The notes under the pieces: generated by a model
Seen by the model: the letters and a program-made list of their open reading frames with translations, nothing else
What the model was told of the DNA's origin: nothing
Databases searched by the model: none
Assembly: GCA_036845225.1 (NCBI GenBank)
Contig: DAIUEJ010000018.1
Location: forward strand, 1 to 46,570
Source of the DNA: FEN-680 sp036845225
GTDB lineage: Bacteria > Actinomycetota > Geothermincolia > Fen-727 > Anoxymicrobiaceae
Length of the DNA stretch: 46,570 nt
Direction: 5' to 3'
Translations under genes and position numbers: made by a program
Shown: one piece after another, positions 24,051 to 33,151 of the stretch
Layout: every line of letters begins with the position of its first letter
Position numbering within the stretch: the first letter of the stretch is position 1

Positions 24051-25139
24051 TTATTTGAACATCATGATCTCGTAGAGGGCCTTACCTTTCTCGTGTGCCT
24101 TGCTGCCCTTGTAATCGATGGTGAGCTCCAGGTCAGCGTTGAAGTCGTAGTAGGTAGGATTCGCGATGAGGTGGATGATCGCCTGCTGCCAGCGGGGCAG
24201 GTCCTCGATGACGTCTATCCGCTCGATGAGCTTGGGGTTCCTGATAGCGAGCAGAATGTCGCCGTCCTCGTCGTTCCAGTTGAAATCAAGCTTCGTTGGA
24301 TACGTCTTTCCGCCCGGCCCCTCGACGTAATCGCCGGTCACCAGGCTGAGCGGGAGGCCGTCCTCCGTGATGATCTCGTCACCCTTCGCCAGGTAGAAGA
24401 CCGGCAGCTTGAGGCTGCCGATGCCCATTATCTTCGCGGTCACGATCTCGACGAAGATCATGCTGTAGTCGCCTACGTGCGCCCGCCCCCAGTACCAGTG
24501 GTCGATGCCCAGGCCGGGGCTGATGTTCCCCCAGTTGTGGTCGTGATACCCGGTCCCCTTGACCTTGTTCTCCTTACCGTCGACCGTGATCGTCCCTTCC
24601 ACGGTGCCGTAAGGGATCGCGGCGACCCAGCCGAAGTACTTGTCCTTCTTGGAGCTCATGTAGGAGATGCCGGCCCCCGGACGCCAGGAAGGCGCACCCC
24701 TCTTGAACACGAGGTCCACCGAGACGCCCTCCGACTCCGCGTGCAAGTCGTAGGTGTCCAGGTCGCCTTTGACGTGGTTGGGCCCTATCTTCACGTCGCA
24801 CGACTCTTTGGACGCCACCAGGTCACCGGCCTCGAACGCAGGGCTCAGCTTGTACCGCTTACCCTCAGGCGAGTGGAGGATTATCCCCACCGATGGCTTG
24901 AGCCCCTTTTGCGGCTGGGTCATCGGCTTGGTGCTGAACACGACCACGGCCGTCCAGCCTTCCTCGAACTGTGAATCGAAGTACCACCATTCGAAGGCGT
25001 GCTGCTGATCGGCGGTGCGGTACCCGTCCTCCCGCAGCTCTACCACGCCAGGCTTGAGCCCCTCGCGGGCGAGGCTTTCTTTCTCGTCTTCGTCTCTCTG
25101 CCGGCGCTGCTCGTCGCTCAACTCGAGGTCCGGAGCCAT
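24051..25139 (-). CDS. CrtC-like lipocalin-fold protein
   Basis: A 362-residue protein of the hydroxyneurosporene synthase (CrtC) / lipocalin-like hydratase family. The motifs are HAFEWWYFDSQF near the start and GTGYHDHNWGNISPG in the middle, the HDHNWG box being diagnostic, followed by DHWYWGRAHVGDYSMIFVE. CrtC adds water to a double bond of carotenoids; relatives act on other isoprenoids or lipids. Residues 35-360 look complete. AAGGAAA precedes the ATG. The protein encoded at 31887-32975 carries a related GHRDHSWGVRDW motif, so the window holds two members of the wider fold. No carotenoid synthesis genes are nearby apart from a CrtI-like oxidoreductase 13 kb away. Confidence 0.78.
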   Translation of the reverse strand: MAPDLELSDEQRRQRDEDEKESLAREGLKPGVVELREDGYRTADQQHAFEWWYFDSQFEEGWTAVVVFSTKPMTQPQKGLKPSVGIILHSPEGKRYKLSPAFEAGDLVASKESCDVKIGPNHVKGDLDTYDLHAESEGVSVDLVFKRGAPSWRPGAGISYMSSKKDKYFGWVAAIPYGTVEGTITVDGKENKVKGTGYHDHNWGNISPGLGIDHWYWGRAHVGDYSMIFVEIVTAKIMGIGSLKLPVFYLAKGDEIITEDGLPLSLVTGDYVEGPGGKTYPTKLDFNWNDEDGDILLAIRNPKLIERIDVIEDLPRWQQAIIHLIANPTYYDFNADLELTIDYKGSKAHEKGKALYEIMMFK

Positions 25140-25196
25140 GTCATTTCCTTTCCTTGTCGAAGTCGCAACGCAAGTATATCAGGGTGCTCCGGGGGC

Positions 25197-25303
25197 GTGA
25201 AAAACGGGGGTCAGGCACTTTTTCTCTATTAGTTTTCATAGATGTCGATTATTCACACGGCGTGAAAAAAACGGTGAAAAAGTGCCTGGCCCCTCTTTTT
25301 CAT
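25197..25303. repeat. Modular inverted repeat upstream of the P-type ATPase
   Basis: Arms at 25197-25224 and 25276-25303 of about 28 bases with the words GGGGGTCAGGCAC and GTGCCTGGCCCC. The right arm ends CTTTTTCATG, giving an ATG in frame with the ATPase, but no ribosome binding site precedes it. Confidence 0.85.
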
Positions 25304-25349
25304 GGGAGACTATAGCCGCGCGTGTGTCGTCGACTTTAACGGAGGGCGA

Positions 25350-27764
25350 TTGTCGGTCTCTGCTGATGCGTCCAGACTTCAAAGCCCGCAGCCCGCGCTC
25401 CTCGGGCTGACAGAAGCCGAGGTCGCCGAGCGCGTCAAGCGGGGCGAGACGAACGACGTCAAAGAGGCATCGAGCCGCACCTACGGCCACATCATACGCG
25501 GCAACGTCTTCACCCGTTTCAACGCTATCCTGGGCACCCTCTTCGTGGTCATCATCATCTTCGGCTCGCCGCGCGACGCGCTGTTCGGGTTCGTTCTCGT
25601 GGTCAACACCCTCATCGGCATCGTCCAGGAGGTCAGGGCCAAGTGGACCCTCGACCGCCTCTCCCTGATAAGCGAGGCAAAAGCCCGGGTAATGCGCGAC
25701 GGCGAGACAGTGGAGATACCGGTCGGCCAGGTGGTCCTGGACGACGTGCTCCTGCTTCACACCGGCGACCAGGTCGTCGCGGACGGCGAGGTCATCGAGT
25801 CTGCCGCCCTGGAGATCGACGAGTCCCTGCTCACCGGCGAGTCGGTGCCGATGGTGAAGCAGCCAGGTGACGAGGTGAAGTCCGGCAGCTTCACGGTCGC
25901 CGGCGCCGGGCATTTCAGGGCGACCAAGGTCGGCGCGGACGCATACGCCAGGAAGCTTGCCGCGGAGGCGAAGCAGTTCCAGCTCGTCGACTCTGAGCTG
26001 CGGGACAGCATCAACATGATCCTGCGCTACATCACCTGGGTCATGCTCCCCGTGGGCATCCTGCTTCTCGCGAGCCAGCTCAAGGTCTACGGGACTTTCC
26101 ACCGGGCCGCGACCGGGACCGTCGCCGGTCTGGTGGGCATGGTGCCTGAAGGCCTTGTCCTGCTGGTGAGCATCGCCTTCGCGGTCAGCGTGGTCTCCCT
26201 CGGGCGCAAGAACGTCCTGGTGCAGGAGCTTCCCGCCGTCGAGGGGCTCGCGCGCGTGGACGTGGTGTGCCTCGACAAGACCGGCACGCTCACGGAGGGG
26301 AAGCTGGAGTTCAGCAAGTTCGAGGAGCTGGGCGGCGGGCCCGCCGACCACCAGAGCCTGGCCGACGTGCTCGGCGCCTTCGGTTCCGATACCGCCTCCA
26401 AGAGCAGCACGCTCGAGGCTATCGCGCAGTCGTTCCCGGCGCCGCCGGGGTGGGAGATAGCCGCGCGGGTCCCGTTCTCCTCTCTCCGCAAGTGGAGCGC
26501 GGAGAGCTTCGGCGATAAGGGCTGGTGGGTTCTGGGCGCGCCGGAGGTGCTGTTCGACCGGGCAGGGGCGACAGAAGACCTCAAGGCAAAAGTCAACGCG
26601 GTAGCCGAGACGGGCTTGAGGGTGCTGCTGCTCGCGCGCGCCGACGGCAAGGTGGAGGGCGAGACGCTTCCCGAACGCCTCGAGCCCGCGGCTCTCCTCA
26701 TATTCGAGGAGCGAGTGCGCGAGGACGCCCAGGAGACCCTGCAGTACTTCGTCGAGCAGGGCGTCACCATCAAGGTCATCTCGGGCGACAACCCCGTGAC
26801 CGTTGGAGCCGTGGCCGGGCGCGCCGGGGTCCCTGACATCGGTAAGCCGACCGACGCTCGCGGGCTGCCCGACGGCCAGGAGGAGCTCGCGGATATCATG
26901 GAGACCACCACGGTCTTCGGGCGGGTCACCCCGGACCAGAAGGAAGCGATGGTCGAGGCCCTCCAGAGCAGGGGCCACGTCGTCGCAATGACCGGGGACG
27001 GCGTGAACGACGTCCTCGCCCTGAAGAAAGCGGATATCGGCATAGCGATGGGCTCGGGCTCTCCGGCGACCAGGGGGGTCGCCCAGATCGTGCTGCTGGA
27101 CGGCAGGTTCTCGACCATGCCCAGCGTGGTGGCGGAAGGGCGCCGCGTGATCGGCAACATGGAGCGCGTCGCGAACCTCTTCCTCACCAAGACCGTCTAC
27201 GCGACCCTGCTGTCCATAGCCATCGGGCTGGCGGGCTGGGCTTTCATATTTCTCCCCAGGCACCTGACGCTGGTGAGCGGGCTGACCATTGGCGCGCCCG
27301 CGTTCGTGCTCTCTTTCGCGCCGAACAAGCAACGGTACCGCCCCGGCTTCGTAAAACGGGTCATGCGGTTCACGATCCCCGCAGGCGTGGTGGTGGCGCT
27401 TGCGGCCTTCAGCGCGGCGGCGCTGTCGCACGTCTACCCCTGGATCAATCTCCCCGAGTCGCGCACGACCGCGACGCTAGTGCTGTGTATCATGGGCCTC
27501 TGGATACTGGGGGTACTCTGCAAACCCTGGACCTGGTGGAAGGAAGGGCTGGTGGCGACGATGGCGGTGGGCCTGGTGATAATCCTCTCGGTGCCCTGGC
27601 TGAGGGACTTCTTCGCGCTCGACCTTCCCCAGTGGACCATCATCATCCAGACCGCGGTCATCTCGGCGGCCGGCATAGTCCTGCTGGAGCTGGCGTGGCA
27701 GGTCACGGGCTGGAGGGTACGCTCGCGCCGCTCGGGGCTCAACGGACAGGTAGACGGCGCCTGA
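25350..27764 (+). CDS. P-type cation ATPase, CtpE-like
   Basis: An 804-residue P-type ATPase. The phosphorylation motif is DKTGTLTEG (Asp309). TGES (in LLTGESVPMVKQ) is the actuator loop, and GDGVNDVLALKKADIGIAMG is the hinge of the nucleotide and phosphorylation domains. The fourth helix reads VGMVPEGLVLLVS. This PEGLVLL pattern matches CtpE, an actinobacterial calcium uptake pump, rather than the Cu (CPC) types. Ten hydrophobic segments are expected and visible. TTG at 25350 follows GGAGGG by three to four bases; the ATG at 25302 lies in a repeat without a site. Calcium as substrate is inference from the family. Confidence 0.9.
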   Translation: MSVSADASRLQSPQPALLGLTEAEVAERVKRGETNDVKEASSRTYGHIIRGNVFTRFNAILGTLFVVIIIFGSPRDALFGFVLVVNTLIGIVQEVRAKWTLDRLSLISEAKARVMRDGETVEIPVGQVVLDDVLLLHTGDQVVADGEVIESAALEIDESLLTGESVPMVKQPGDEVKSGSFTVAGAGHFRATKVGADAYARKLAAEAKQFQLVDSELRDSINMILRYITWVMLPVGILLLASQLKVYGTFHRAATGTVAGLVGMVPEGLVLLVSIAFAVSVVSLGRKNVLVQELPAVEGLARVDVVCLDKTGTLTEGKLEFSKFEELGGGPADHQSLADVLGAFGSDTASKSSTLEAIAQSFPAPPGWEIAARVPFSSLRKWSAESFGDKGWWVLGAPEVLFDRAGATEDLKAKVNAVAETGLRVLLLARADGKVEGETLPERLEPAALLIFEERVREDAQETLQYFVEQGVTIKVISGDNPVTVGAVAGRAGVPDIGKPTDARGLPDGQEELADIMETTTVFGRVTPDQKEAMVEALQSRGHVVAMTGDGVNDVLALKKADIGIAMGSGSPATRGVAQIVLLDGRFSTMPSVVAEGRRVIGNMERVANLFLTKTVYATLLSIAIGLAGWAFIFLPRHLTLVSGLTIGAPAFVLSFAPNKQRYRPGFVKRVMRFTIPAGVVVALAAFSAAALSHVYPWINLPESRTTATLVLCIMGLWILGVLCKPWTWWKEGLVATMAVGLVIILSVPWLRDFFALDLPQWTIIIQTAVISAAGIVLLELAWQVTGWRVRSRRSGLNGQVDGA

Positions 27765-27773
27765 CCATGACGT

Positions 27774-28415
27774 TTACAGGGCGCGGGCCATGGTCCACAT
27801 CCCCGGGCAGCCGAACACGACCTCGAACTCCGGGTCGGTCCGCGTCGCTGTTATCTCGAACCCGCGCTTCTCGTAGACCTTCAGCGCCTTCTCGTTGCCG
27901 ATGTGGACCGCCATCTGTGCCTTCTTGAAGCCGCGGTCTCTGCCGCGTTCCACCGCCCTCTCGAGCAACGCGCTGACGAGGCCGCGGCCGCGGTACTCGG
28001 GAAGGGTCGCCACGTTCTCGATCATCCAGGTGTCTTGCGGGATCGGCGGCTCCACCCGCGCGTACACGCGGACGCTCGAAAGCATCGTCGCGACCTCGCG
28101 GTCGGTCCAGCCCGTCTCTCTGAGAGCCGCGATGAAGTCGAGGTTGCCGGAGTCCTTCGAGCCGAATGACCCGAGCGACGCCGCCGCCCTGCCTTCCAGC
28201 CGTGCCACCTCGTAGTGGGAAAAGTGGAGCCACGACACAGCATCGGCGGCAACCAGGCGCCTCATCATGTATATCCGCTCGGCGGTGGGGCCGGGCCGCC
28301 CCGGTATCAGGAGGTCGTAGGTGGAGGTGGTGCAGTGCCCCTGCCCTGAGTAGTACGAGAGGAGTGCAATCGCTCCCGCGTCGTCGGCGGTGGCTGCCTC
28401 GAAAAGTGGACCCAA
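27774..28415 (-). CDS. GNAT acetyltransferase
   Basis: A 214-residue protein whose C-terminal half is a standard GNAT fold: WMIENVATLPEYRGRGLVSA (20 residues) with the RGRG acetyl-CoA loop, then NEKALKVYEKRGFEI. The N-terminal half resembles a degenerate second GNAT repeat. The substrate is unknown. TTG at 28415 is chosen because GGGAG lies five bases before it; no ATG is near the right place. It converges with the ATPase gene with nine bases between stop codons. Confidence 0.8.
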   Translation of the reverse strand: MGPLFEAATADDAGAIALLSYYSGQGHCTTSTYDLLIPGRPGPTAERIYMMRRLVAADAVSWLHFSHYEVARLEGRAAASLGSFGSKDSGNLDFIAALRETGWTDREVATMLSSVRVYARVEPPIPQDTWMIENVATLPEYRGRGLVSALLERAVERGRDRGFKKAQMAVHIGNEKALKVYEKRGFEITATRTDPEFEVVFGCPGMWTMARAL

Positions 28416-28532
28416 TTGTGCTCCCGTTCTTCCTAAAGACCCCGCGGCTCGATACAATTCTACACTGCGGTGGGAACCGCCCTTCGGTGTTATGATTTAC
28501 CGGCAAGCCTCGAAGTGGGAGTTGGTGTTCGT

Positions 28533-28979
28533 ATGAGCGAGACCGAGAACAAGATCGTCATCACCAGGCTGTTCGAGGAGATACTCAACAGGCGTAAGCT
28601 GGACATGCTCGATGACATCGTAGCGGCTGACTACATCGACCACTACCCGTACCCCGGACGGCCTCCCGGGCCCGCGCGGGTCAGGATACAGATGGAGAAC
28701 CTGTTCGCGGCCTTCCCCGATGTGAACTACTCGCTGGAGGACCTCGTCGCCGAGGGCGAACTGGTGGCTGTCCGGTACATCCTGACCGGCACCCACGAGG
28801 GCAAGGTCATGGGGGTCGAGCCCACGGGCAAGCACGTGACGGTCAGGGGAATGGACTTCTTCCGCCTCTCCGGCGGCCTCATTGCCGAGTACTGGGAGTG
28901 CCTCGACAAGCTGTCGCTGCTGCGCCAGCTCGGCGCTGTCCCGGAGCCCAGCAGGGCCCGAGGGGAAGGCGGGGCATAG
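28533..28979 (+). CDS. SnoaL-like ester cyclase or polyketide cyclase family protein
   Basis: A 148-residue protein of the SnoaL-like fold: VITRLFEEILNRRKLDMLDD, the later YIDHYPYPGRPPGPARVR (18 residues) and MENLFAAFPDVNYSLEDLVAEG, and the end FFRLSGGLIAEYWECLDKLSLLRQL are typical. Such proteins range from polyketide cyclases to isomerases and some have no known activity. The ATG at 28533 has GGGAG eleven bases upstream, slightly long. It is followed by a lone half of the modular repeat (28994-29014). Confidence 0.85.
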   Translation: MSETENKIVITRLFEEILNRRKLDMLDDIVAADYIDHYPYPGRPPGPARVRIQMENLFAAFPDVNYSLEDLVAEGELVAVRYILTGTHEGKVMGVEPTGKHVTVRGMDFFRLSGGLIAEYWECLDKLSLLRQLGAVPEPSRARGEGGA

Positions 28980-28993
28980 GCGTCCCGCAGCAC

Positions 28994-29047
28994 AGGGGTC
29001 AGGCACCGTCCACTTAGCGGGCAGGTTTTAACCTGACCGCACGGTGC
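28994..29047. repeat. Half repeat with secondary inverted segments
   Basis: AGGGGTCAGGCACCGTCCACT at 28994-29014 is a half copy of the GGGGTCAGGCACC element. GCACCGT inside it pairs with ACGGTGC at 29041-29047, and CAGGTT-TT-AACCTG (29022-29035) lies between. It sits in the leader of the dikinase-like gene. Confidence 0.7.
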
Positions 29048-29070
29048 GTTAGCAACTCAAATCTCACAGG

Positions 29071-29099
29071 GGTGGTGCGTTTCGAAGAAATGCACCACC
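29071..29099. promoter_or_regulatory. 29-base hairpin before the dikinase-like gene
   Basis: GGTGGTGC-G-TTTC, loop GAA, GAAA-T-GCACCACC: a 13-base-pair stem with one G-T wobble, 50 bases before the TTG start at 29149. No T run follows, so it may be an operator palindrome or an mRNA control hairpin rather than a terminator. Confidence 0.5.
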
Positions 29100-29148
29100 G
29101 CTGCGCCAAATCCGCGGGGTTGCGGTCAGGCGGGCGGTTGGAGGTATC

Positions 29149-31884
29149 TTGGGCGATTTCGTGGCGTTCCTTGACGAGACCGGGCTTGACGACCTCCGGC
29201 AGGTCGGCGGCAAAGCCGCGAACCTCGGGCACCTCACCGGCGCGGGACTGCGCGTGCCACCCGGCTTCTCCGTGAAAGCCGACGCTTTCGACCTCTTCCT
29301 CGAGTCAGGCGGGCTTGCCGGCTCTCTCCGCGAGACTCTTGCGGAGCTCGACTTCACCGACCGCGAGTCAGTGGACAGCGAGATGGCTCGCGCCCGCAGG
29401 CTCATGGAAGCGGCGGCCGTGCCTGCCGCGGTCCGGAGCGAGGTCCGCGAAGCCTACCGCGAACTTACGCGCGAGAAACCCGGCGCGCTGGTGGCGGTGC
29501 GCTCGTCCGTGGGGACACGCGACCTCTCCGCGAGTTCGTTCCCCGGTCAGATGGACACCTACCACAACGTCGCGGACGAGGACGAGGTCGTCGACCTGGT
29601 GCGCCGGTGCTGGGCGTCATGTTTCAGCTACCGCGCCACGGTGAGCCGCAACGCCCGGGGCATCGACCACTTCGACGTCTTCATCGCGCCCCTGGTGCAA
29701 CTGATGGTCCCCTCGGACACCGCCGGGGTCATCTTCTCCGCGAACCCCCTCAACGGCAGGGCCGACCAGTTGGTGGCGAACGCGTGCTTCGGCCTCGGGG
29801 AGGGCGTGGTGTCCGGTGAGGTGAACGCCGACCACTACGTCATCGACCGCGCCTCGCTAGCGGTGCTGGAGAGCAAGGTCGGTGACAAGAAGGTGATGTT
29901 CGCGCTGGACGAAGGCGCAGGAAAGGGAACGGTAAAGCTGGAGCTGGACCCGGGGCGCGCATCCAGTCCGTGCCTCACGGATGAACAGCTCGCCGAGCTC
30001 GCCCGGGCCGCCGTCGCCATCGAGGACCTCTACGGCCGTCCCCAGGACATCGAGTGGGCTTACCGCGACGGCGAACTATACCTGCTGCAGTCGAGGCGCA
30101 TCACCACCCTCGAGAAGGCGGGACGGGCCGCCGGCGCGGACGAATGGGACAGCGAGTTCGACACACGCATCGACCCGCGCTACCCCTACTACACTCTCAG
30201 CAATATAAGCGAAGTGCTCTGCGGCGTTCTCACCCCGCTGACGATCTCGGGCATAGACGCCCTCGATTACGGCTTCGTGAAGACGAACACGGACTTCGGG
30301 CTCATGAAGCGCATCAAGCCCGACTCGGAGCACACCTTCCTGGGCATCTTCTACAACCGCGCACACCTGAACCTCTCGGTGGTGAAGGCGGTCACCGCCC
30401 AACTGCCCGGGGCGAGCGCGCAAGAGTTCGAGCGCATGCTCCCCGAGGATTCGAGCGACTTCGACGAGAAGTTCCGGCTCACCCCTCAGGCCGCAGCCAC
30501 GATGGCCGGCGCTTTCTTCCGCATCCTCTACAAAGTCATCCGCACGCCGCGGGACGTGGTGGCGATGCGCGCCAGGCTCGGGCAGCGCATCGCTCGGGCC
30601 CAGCGGCTGGACGTGTCCACCGTCCCCTACGAGGAGCTCTTCGCGTGGATGGACGAGACCCGCGACTACCGGTTTGAGGTGATCGCGCACCACATCACCG
30701 TCTCCCAGTTCGCGGTGGTCTTCTACGACTTCGTGCTCGATCTCACGGCCCGCTGGCTGGGCGACGAGCAGGGCACCGTCGCGGCGCGGCTCGTCACCGG
30801 CCTTCAGAACATCGAGAGCGCGCAGCCGAGCATCGAGATATGGGACCTGTCCCGCCTGGTGTTGGAGTCGCCCTCGCTCAAGGCTCTGTTCGACCAGACC
30901 GAACCCGCCTCGATACTCGCCTCCCTGGGCGGGATGGGCGATGAACGCGACGCCGCTGAGTTCTCGCGCGGCCTCGATGCGTTTCTTGATCGCTTCGGGT
31001 ACCGGAGCGTGTTTGAGGCTGAGCTGCTCCTTCCCAACTGGAGCGACGACCCGTCCTACGTCTTCTCGATGATAAAGAACTACATGGAGATCGCCTCCGC
31101 GATGAGCCCGAGGGAGCTGTCCCGCAAGCAGGAGCGCGAGCGGGAGGCGACCAGCCGCCAGGTCATGGAGAAGCTGAAGGGGCCCAGAGCCCTGCCCTTC
31201 GGCTTCCTGCTCGGGCAGTCCCAGAAGTACATCGCGATGCGCGAGTACACCAAGGCTACGCTCATCATGGGCATCGCGCAGATCAAACGCGAGTACCACG
31301 CGCTGTCGCGCCGGTTCGTCGCGGAGGGCAGGATCGGCGAGCCGTCCGACCTCTTCTTCCTGACCGGCGACGAAGTGCAGGCGGTGGCGCTCGGGCGGGA
31401 CATCGACGGCGGCGTCGCAGAGGTGGTGGCACGCAGGCGCGACGAGTACGAGCGCAACAAGACGGTGGTCCTCCCCGAGTACAGCCGCGGCAAGCCGCGC
31501 CCGCTCAGGGCTGACGAGCTCGCGTCCTGCGATGACGTGGAGGTGCTGAGCGGCATCGCCGTGAGCCCGGGGGTGGTGACAGGCCGGGCCAGGGTGATAA
31601 CCGACCCGCGGAGCAACTCCGAGATCAAGCCCGGGGAGATACTGGTGGCGCCCGTCACCGACGCGGCGTGGACGCCGCTGTTCGTGACCGCCGGCGCTAT
31701 CGTGGTGGACGTCGGGGGGCCGCTGTCCCATGGCTCCATCGTGGCTCGAGAGTATGGGATACCGGGCGTGTTGAACGTCGGCACGGCGACCCTCATCATC
31801 AGGAACGGCCAGCTTATAACGGTGGACGGCGACGCGGGCAAGGTCTACCTCCACCCCGCCGAGAAGGAAGGACCAGGAGGATGA
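29149..31884 (+). CDS. PEP-synthase-like dikinase resembling rifampicin phosphotransferase
   Basis: A 911-residue protein. Residues 1-325 are a pyruvate-phosphate-dikinase ATP-binding domain (QVGGKAANLGHLTGAGLRVP, 20 residues; VAVRSSVGTRDLSASSFPGQ; DIEWAYRDGELYLLQSR). A helical middle part of about 450 residues follows, and then a phosphohistidine domain with GGPLSHGSIVAREYGIPG, His861. The C-terminal PEP-binding barrel of true PEP synthase is missing, so it resembles Rph, which uses ATP to phosphorylate a hydroxyl group of a bulky substrate with release of AMP and phosphate. The TTG start is four bases after GGAGG. The next gene starts two bases after the stop, indicating one operon with a lipocalin-type partner. 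The natural substrate is unknown. Confidence 0.85.
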   Translation: MGDFVAFLDETGLDDLRQVGGKAANLGHLTGAGLRVPPGFSVKADAFDLFLESGGLAGSLRETLAELDFTDRESVDSEMARARRLMEAAAVPAAVRSEVREAYRELTREKPGALVAVRSSVGTRDLSASSFPGQMDTYHNVADEDEVVDLVRRCWASCFSYRATVSRNARGIDHFDVFIAPLVQLMVPSDTAGVIFSANPLNGRADQLVANACFGLGEGVVSGEVNADHYVIDRASLAVLESKVGDKKVMFALDEGAGKGTVKLELDPGRASSPCLTDEQLAELARAAVAIEDLYGRPQDIEWAYRDGELYLLQSRRITTLEKAGRAAGADEWDSEFDTRIDPRYPYYTLSNISEVLCGVLTPLTISGIDALDYGFVKTNTDFGLMKRIKPDSEHTFLGIFYNRAHLNLSVVKAVTAQLPGASAQEFERMLPEDSSDFDEKFRLTPQAAATMAGAFFRILYKVIRTPRDVVAMRARLGQRIARAQRLDVSTVPYEELFAWMDETRDYRFEVIAHHITVSQFAVVFYDFVLDLTARWLGDEQGTVAARLVTGLQNIESAQPSIEIWDLSRLVLESPSLKALFDQTEPASILASLGGMGDERDAAEFSRGLDAFLDRFGYRSVFEAELLLPNWSDDPSYVFSMIKNYMEIASAMSPRELSRKQEREREATSRQVMEKLKGPRALPFGFLLGQSQKYIAMREYTKATLIMGIAQIKREYHALSRRFVAEGRIGEPSDLFFLTGDEVQAVALGRDIDGGVAEVVARRRDEYERNKTVVLPEYSRGKPRPLRADELASCDDVEVLSGIAVSPGVVTGRARVITDPRSNSEIKPGEILVAPVTDAAWTPLFVTAGAIVVDVGGPLSHGSIVAREYGIPGVLNVGTATLIIRNGQLITVDGDAGKVYLHPAEKEGPGG

Positions 31885-31886
31885 CG

Positions 31887-32975
31887 ATGGCTGAGACGAC
31901 CGGGCAAGGCTACAGCACGGGCGAGAAGATCAAGCTGGCGGGCTTCCGTGGGCTCTACGGCGCATACAAGCGCGCGAAGGGTGCGGGCAAGCCGCTCGGC
32001 CCGGACGCCGAGTCCACCCACGCGCAGGGCACCGACAAGGAGTGGAACGAGAGCCTGTATTTCAACTTCACCGATCCGCGCACCGGCATCGGCGGCTACA
32101 CGAGGATCGGCGTGCTGCCGAACCAGGACAGCGACATCGGCGTGATGATGCTGTTCGCCGGGGGCAAGCGACTGCTGGTAACGAGCCAGGAAGGGCGCGC
32201 CGAGACGGACGGCGGCTTCAAAGTCGGGTCGCTCTCCTACGAGCGCGTGGAGCCGTTGAAGAAATGGAAGCTGACCTTCGAAGGCGTGATGGGCGACCTC
32301 GATGACGCGCGCATGCTCACACAGGTCGACCCCGAGAGCATCCCGAAGCGGCCCGTCGAGGTCGAGCTCGAGTGGGAGGGGATTGCGGCACCGTTCAACT
32401 TCAAGGACTCGGACCCGGCGGCGATCGCCGAGATGCTCGTGGCCGCCGGCACTAAGCTGGGCGACCTGAGGTCGGTCTCCAAGGTGGGGAGCGAGCACTA
32501 CGAGCAGGCGGGGCGCGTGACCGGGGCGATACGCTTCGACGGAAATGCGAGGCGCTTCGAGGGCAGCGGGCACCGCGACCATTCCTGGGGCGTTCGCGAC
32601 TGGTCGGCCCCGCGGGCGTGGACCTGGCTCACCTGCCAGTTCGGCGATGAGCTCGCCTTCAACCTCAGCCGGGTGGCGATCGAGAGCGTGGACATCTTCA
32701 ATGGCTTCCTCTGCCACGGCGGGCAGAACTTCCCGGTGCGGCGGGCGGAGCTGACAACGGTGTTCGAAGATGACGGGCTCACCCAGAAGTCCCTCCGCTT
32801 CACGTTCGAGGACACTTCGGGCATGACCATCGAGGTGGAAGGGAACGTGCTCAACGTCATCCCGCTCGACCTGCGTTCGCGCGGCCACGCGACGATGGTC
32901 AACGAGGGGCTGGCGGAGTACACCTGGGAGGGCCGCAAGGCATACGGCATCGCGGAGTACCTCCACCAGATGTAG
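31887..32975 (+). CDS. DUF7064/7065-like lipocalin-fold protein, dikinase partner
   Basis: A 362-residue protein with no membrane segment. The motif GHRDHSWGVRDW near residue 230 corresponds to the HDHNWG box of CrtC-like proteins and points to a duplicated lipocalin-type fold. AETTGQGYSTGEKIKLAGFR begins the protein (20 residues). Family members in actinobacteria and proteobacteria often lie beside dikinase-like or phosphotransferase genes, possibly in lipid or steroid metabolism; that is from memory and uncertain. AGGAGG ends at 31880 and the ATG at 31887 is six bases later; the gene is coupled to the dikinase. Its stop codon TAG leads straight into a modular repeat. Confidence 0.7.
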   Translation: MAETTGQGYSTGEKIKLAGFRGLYGAYKRAKGAGKPLGPDAESTHAQGTDKEWNESLYFNFTDPRTGIGGYTRIGVLPNQDSDIGVMMLFAGGKRLLVTSQEGRAETDGGFKVGSLSYERVEPLKKWKLTFEGVMGDLDDARMLTQVDPESIPKRPVEVELEWEGIAAPFNFKDSDPAAIAEMLVAAGTKLGDLRSVSKVGSEHYEQAGRVTGAIRFDGNARRFEGSGHRDHSWGVRDWSAPRAWTWLTCQFGDELAFNLSRVAIESVDIFNGFLCHGGQNFPVRRAELTTVFEDDGLTQKSLRFTFEDTSGMTIEVEGNVLNVIPLDLRSRGHATMVNEGLAEYTWEGRKAYGIAEYLHQM

Positions 32976-33098
32976 GGGTCAGGCACCGTCCACCTCTCCT
33001 ACCTAGTAAGGGGTCAGGCACCGTCCACCTTTTTGTCCACCTGCAATCCGTTCGTATCTCCTTAGGGTGGACAAAAAAGTGGACGGTGCCTGACCCCT
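32973..33098. repeat. Modular inverted repeat with extra half unit
   Basis: A half copy (GGGGTCAGGCACCGTCCACC) runs from the TAG stop codon at 32973-32975. A full element follows, with arms 33010-33041 and 33065-33098 that are nearly perfectly complementary over about 32 bases. A terminator for the dikinase operon is likely. Confidence 0.88.
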
Positions 33099-33151
33099 GC
33101 TTTTGCTTGCATCCGGCGCGAAATATGAGAACATGTGCCGGGGTGATTTGT

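Noticed and set aside
23130..24974. Long plus-strand frame of about 610 codons
   Set aside because: It crosses three minus-strand genes with clear motifs, and reads through the GC-rich hairpin as TPTLPPQGGG, a common artefact.
25236..27431. Long open frame on the minus strand (about 730 codons)
   Set aside because: Antisense to the P-type ATPase, which has unmistakable motifs. The antisense product is Arg/His/Gly-rich without family marks.
30076..31854. Long minus-strand frame of about 590 codons
   Set aside because: Antisense to the dikinase-like gene; composition is typical of a mirrored frame.
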